Under the pieces are notes generated by a model, which made no database searches, was not told the DNA's origin, and worked only from the letters and a program-made list of their open reading frames with translations. From positions 1 through 40,784 of IMG/VR virus record IMGVR_UViG_3300025322_000072: 40,784 nt of DNA. One strand, given 5' to 3'. How positions within the stretch are numbered: position 1 is the stretch's first letter; the number at the start of each line of letters is the position of its first letter. Positions 39,321 to 40,784 of this stretch are shown here, one piece after another. Both the position numbers and the translations under genes were made by a program. Source of the DNA: a virus.

Positions 39321-39596
39321 TTATGGACTAGGTGGGTGACTGATTATGAGATCCCAAATAGCAGTGCCTAGGATCCCAATTACAAAAATGACAATCGCCC
39401 AGGCTAGCTTCTTTACATCCTCCATCATCTTCTTTAGGATAATGATGTCAGTCAAGATGCCAGGGGTTCCATTGAACCCATAGATAGCCCTTTTCAGCTC
39501 TTTTATTTCATTGGTTCTATTCTCCCCTTGTTTCTCCAGATCCTCTATGCCTGATAGAAGCTGGCCATTGGTAATTGGTTTTTGAATAGGGGTCAT
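39321..39596 (-). CDS. XhlA-like coiled-coil membrane protein
   Basis: A 91-residue protein, MTPIQKPITNGQLLSGIEDLEKQGENRTNEIKELKRA. N-terminal ~55 residues are a coiled coil; one C-terminal transmembrane segment (LAWAIVIFVIGILGTAIWDLII). This layout is that of XhlA/hemolysin-like accessory lysis proteins. It overlaps the tail hub gene (ATGA) and precedes the endolysin. Role: helper of holin/endolysin action. Confidence 0.72.
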   Translation of the reverse strand: MTPIQKPITNGQLLSGIEDLEKQGENRTNEIKELKRAIYGFNGTPGILTDIIILKKMMEDVKKLAWAIVIFVIGILGTAIWDLIISHPPSP

Positions 39597-40784
39597 GATT
39601 GTAAGTTCCTTAGTAAGTTATTCTTGGCTAGAATATAGACAAGATTGTCAGGGATCCCACATCTGATAGTTAGCTCCTTTCGAGCATCACTGTAGTCTGT
39701 ATCTGATATAAGGAATGTGAGCCCTGTTTCAGATATTTCACTTTGGAGGATATTCTGGATCCTCAATCTTTTCCCTGCACGGACATAAGATGCAGGGAGC
39801 TCGAGCCCATCCTTGGTGCGGATCCAGTCACGGATCTTGATGGAGCTCGAGATGTAATAGCTAGGCTCCTTATGAGTAGCCAGGAACCTCTTGGCAATAT
39901 TAGTTGCATTAGCTGAGCTTGATGTTTGCGCTCTAATGACATAGGCTCTCCTGCCATACTTAGTTATAGAATCATCATTCTTCAGGTTGGCATCGGTGAG
40001 GGGGGAGATAATTCTTTTTATCCCTACTTCATCATTATACTCTGCTACAATCCAGTTATAGATATCATCTCCATCTAGCCCTAGGGAGAATGGCAGTACA
40101 ACGTTAGGATCCTGAGCATCGATGACATAATCCCAATCAGTTAGGCTAGGATATGACTCAATAGCTAGGACAGGTTTGCCGTCAGGGGATGGGGACATTA
40201 CAGAGGGGAGGAGGAATGGGGCTATAGAATTGAACGAGCTATCGCCATACCCAGCTGCCTCAGTTAGGATCCACGACAGAGGCTTGAAGCCATCAGAAAT
40301 AAAGGGCAGGATGGCATTTCCTATTTGCGGGAGATATGCCCAGGTGCCATTCAGATCCGTGCAAAAGGTTATTAGATCTTTACATATCTCGAATATGTTC
40401 AGATCCCCTGTCTCTGTATATACCACCACCCCAGTGAATTTTCCAAAAACAGTTCCATCCCCTGGAGGGGTGAAGGAGCTATTGGCTAGGATCCTTAGCA
40501 GTACACGATTGCTAGCAGTTCCCAGGGTTATATCTTGAGCAGAGGATCCTGAAGTGGTGCTACTGTATAGGGTTACACTATTATGAGCATCGAAACATTG
40601 GATCGTAAAATCTCCAGCTCCCTCTTGGAGCTCTGCAGTGAATTTTATTCTTTTTATAAGCTGACCCGATGGAGGCTGATAAGTGAATCTGCCCTCCTGA
40701 TTTACAGTCAGAGGGGCTCCTTTTGGGATAACCATCAACCTATTTTGCCTATCATGAGTAAAGAGATGAGAGCTAGCATGAACA
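39593..40784 (-). CDS. Tail hub-like protein, C-terminal part (continues at base 501-1)
   Basis: The 3' portion of the 521-residue gene whose start is at 501. The unique part is 40657-39593. Bases 40784-40658 repeat the segment at 127-1. The frame reads MVIPKGAPLTVNQEGRFTY across the junction. This half has a beta-rich domain up to ~residue 270 and a segment near FSLGLDGDDIYNWIVAEYNDEVG typical of hub domains (gp27/Tal-like), then a helical/beta end (RGRRAYVIRAQTSSSANATNIAKRFL-like; key residues only). Overlaps the XhlA-like gene. Confidence 0.75.
   Translation of the reverse strand, partial: VHASSHLFTHDRQNRLMVIPKGAPLTVNQEGRFTYQPPSGQLIKRIKFTAELQEGAGDFTIQCFDAHNSVTLYSSTTSGSSAQDITLGTASNRVLLRILANSSFTPPGDGTVFGKFTGVVVYTETGDLNIFEICKDLITFCTDLNGTWAYLPQIGNAILPFISDGFKPLSWILTEAAGYGDSSFNSIAPFLLPSVMSPSPDGKPVLAIESYPSLTDWDYVIDAQDPNVVLPFSLGLDGDDIYNWIVAEYNDEVGIKRIISPLTDANLKNDDSITKYGRRAYVIRAQTSSSANATNIAKRFLATHKEPSYYISSSIKIRDWIRTKDGLELPASYVRAGKRLRIQNILQSEISETGLTFLISDTDYSDARKELTIRCGIPDNLVYILAKNNLLRNLQS
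40658..40784. repeat. Terminal direct repeat, right copy
   Basis: Exact copy of 1-127. See the left copy. It shows the contig closes on itself. Confidence 0.95.

Noticed and set aside
1-40784. tRNA genes or use of an alternative genetic code
   Set aside because: No cloverleaf with a convincing T-loop was noticed by eye, and genes end at all three standard stops with correct overlaps, so standard code applies.

Overview
The window is one complete, circularly closed genome of a tailed bacteriophage with siphovirus-type gene content, about 40.66 kb long. Bases 1-127 are repeated exactly at 40658-40784. A tail gene reads in frame through that junction (501 down to 1, then 40657 down to 39593), so the linear ends come from assembly or circular permutation. 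Every gene I can support lies on the minus strand, so transcription runs from high to low coordinates. I saw no tRNA, rRNA, CRISPR array, transposon, integrase, repressor or att site. A virulent lifestyle is therefore the simplest reading, though not proven.

In transcription order there are four blocks. (1) From 38.1 kb down to 22.2 kb is the replication, recombination and nucleotide block. It holds an SNF2-type helicase, a Cas4-like nuclease, a Sak4-like ATPase, a DUF669-like candidate ssDNA-binding protein with a very acidic tail, and a RuvC-like resolvase. Two tandem flavoprotein-like Rossmann proteins, a MazG-HAD fusion, an Nmad1/DUF1599-like protein and a ThyX-like protein follow. Then come a zinc ribbon, a family A DNA polymerase, an AEP primase fused to an ATPase/helicase, and a string of small unknown genes, some membrane-anchored. 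(2) From 22.16 to 21.42 kb is a repeat-rich stretch with palindromes, inverted repeats and an AT-rich core, which I read as a candidate replication origin. (3) From 21.4 to 19.2 kb are small zinc-binding and unknown genes and a histone-like KAPAK-repeat protein. (4) From 19.15 kb down through the junction to 38.2 kb is the virion and lysis block. It runs from the small-terminase position through TerL, portal, MuF-ADP-ribosyltransferase fusion, prohead protease, HK97-type capsid, decoration and repeat proteins, connectors and tail tube. It continues with tail chaperones G/GT (with a -1 slippery site), tape measure, distal tail, tail hub, an XhlA-like protein, GH25 endolysin and holin. A bidirectional terminator separates holin from helicase.

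The host is not identified. A GH25 muramidase with a holin and an XhlA-like protein fits a host without a conventional outer membrane. One anchored protein has a Tyr-Pro-Ala-Pro tail of a kind I associate with Chloroflexota, which is only a weak hint. Ribosome-binding sites are strong (AGGAGG, up to GGAGGTGATC), genes overlap at ATGA or TAATG, and AGG, CTA and ATA codons are frequent.

The best candidate for something undescribed is the 29.2-33.0 kb group: ThyX-like, Nmad1-like, MazG-HAD and two flavoprotein-like genes in one tightly packed run. It looks like a system that reshapes the nucleotide pool or modifies DNA bases. The genome is also unusually rich in palindromic sites such as GGATCC and CTAG, as a phage with protected DNA might be. 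Next in interest are the MuF-ADP-ribosyltransferase fusion, the 16-unit repeat protein in the head cluster, the frameshifting tail chaperone, and strong hairpins without U-tracts between highly expressed genes.
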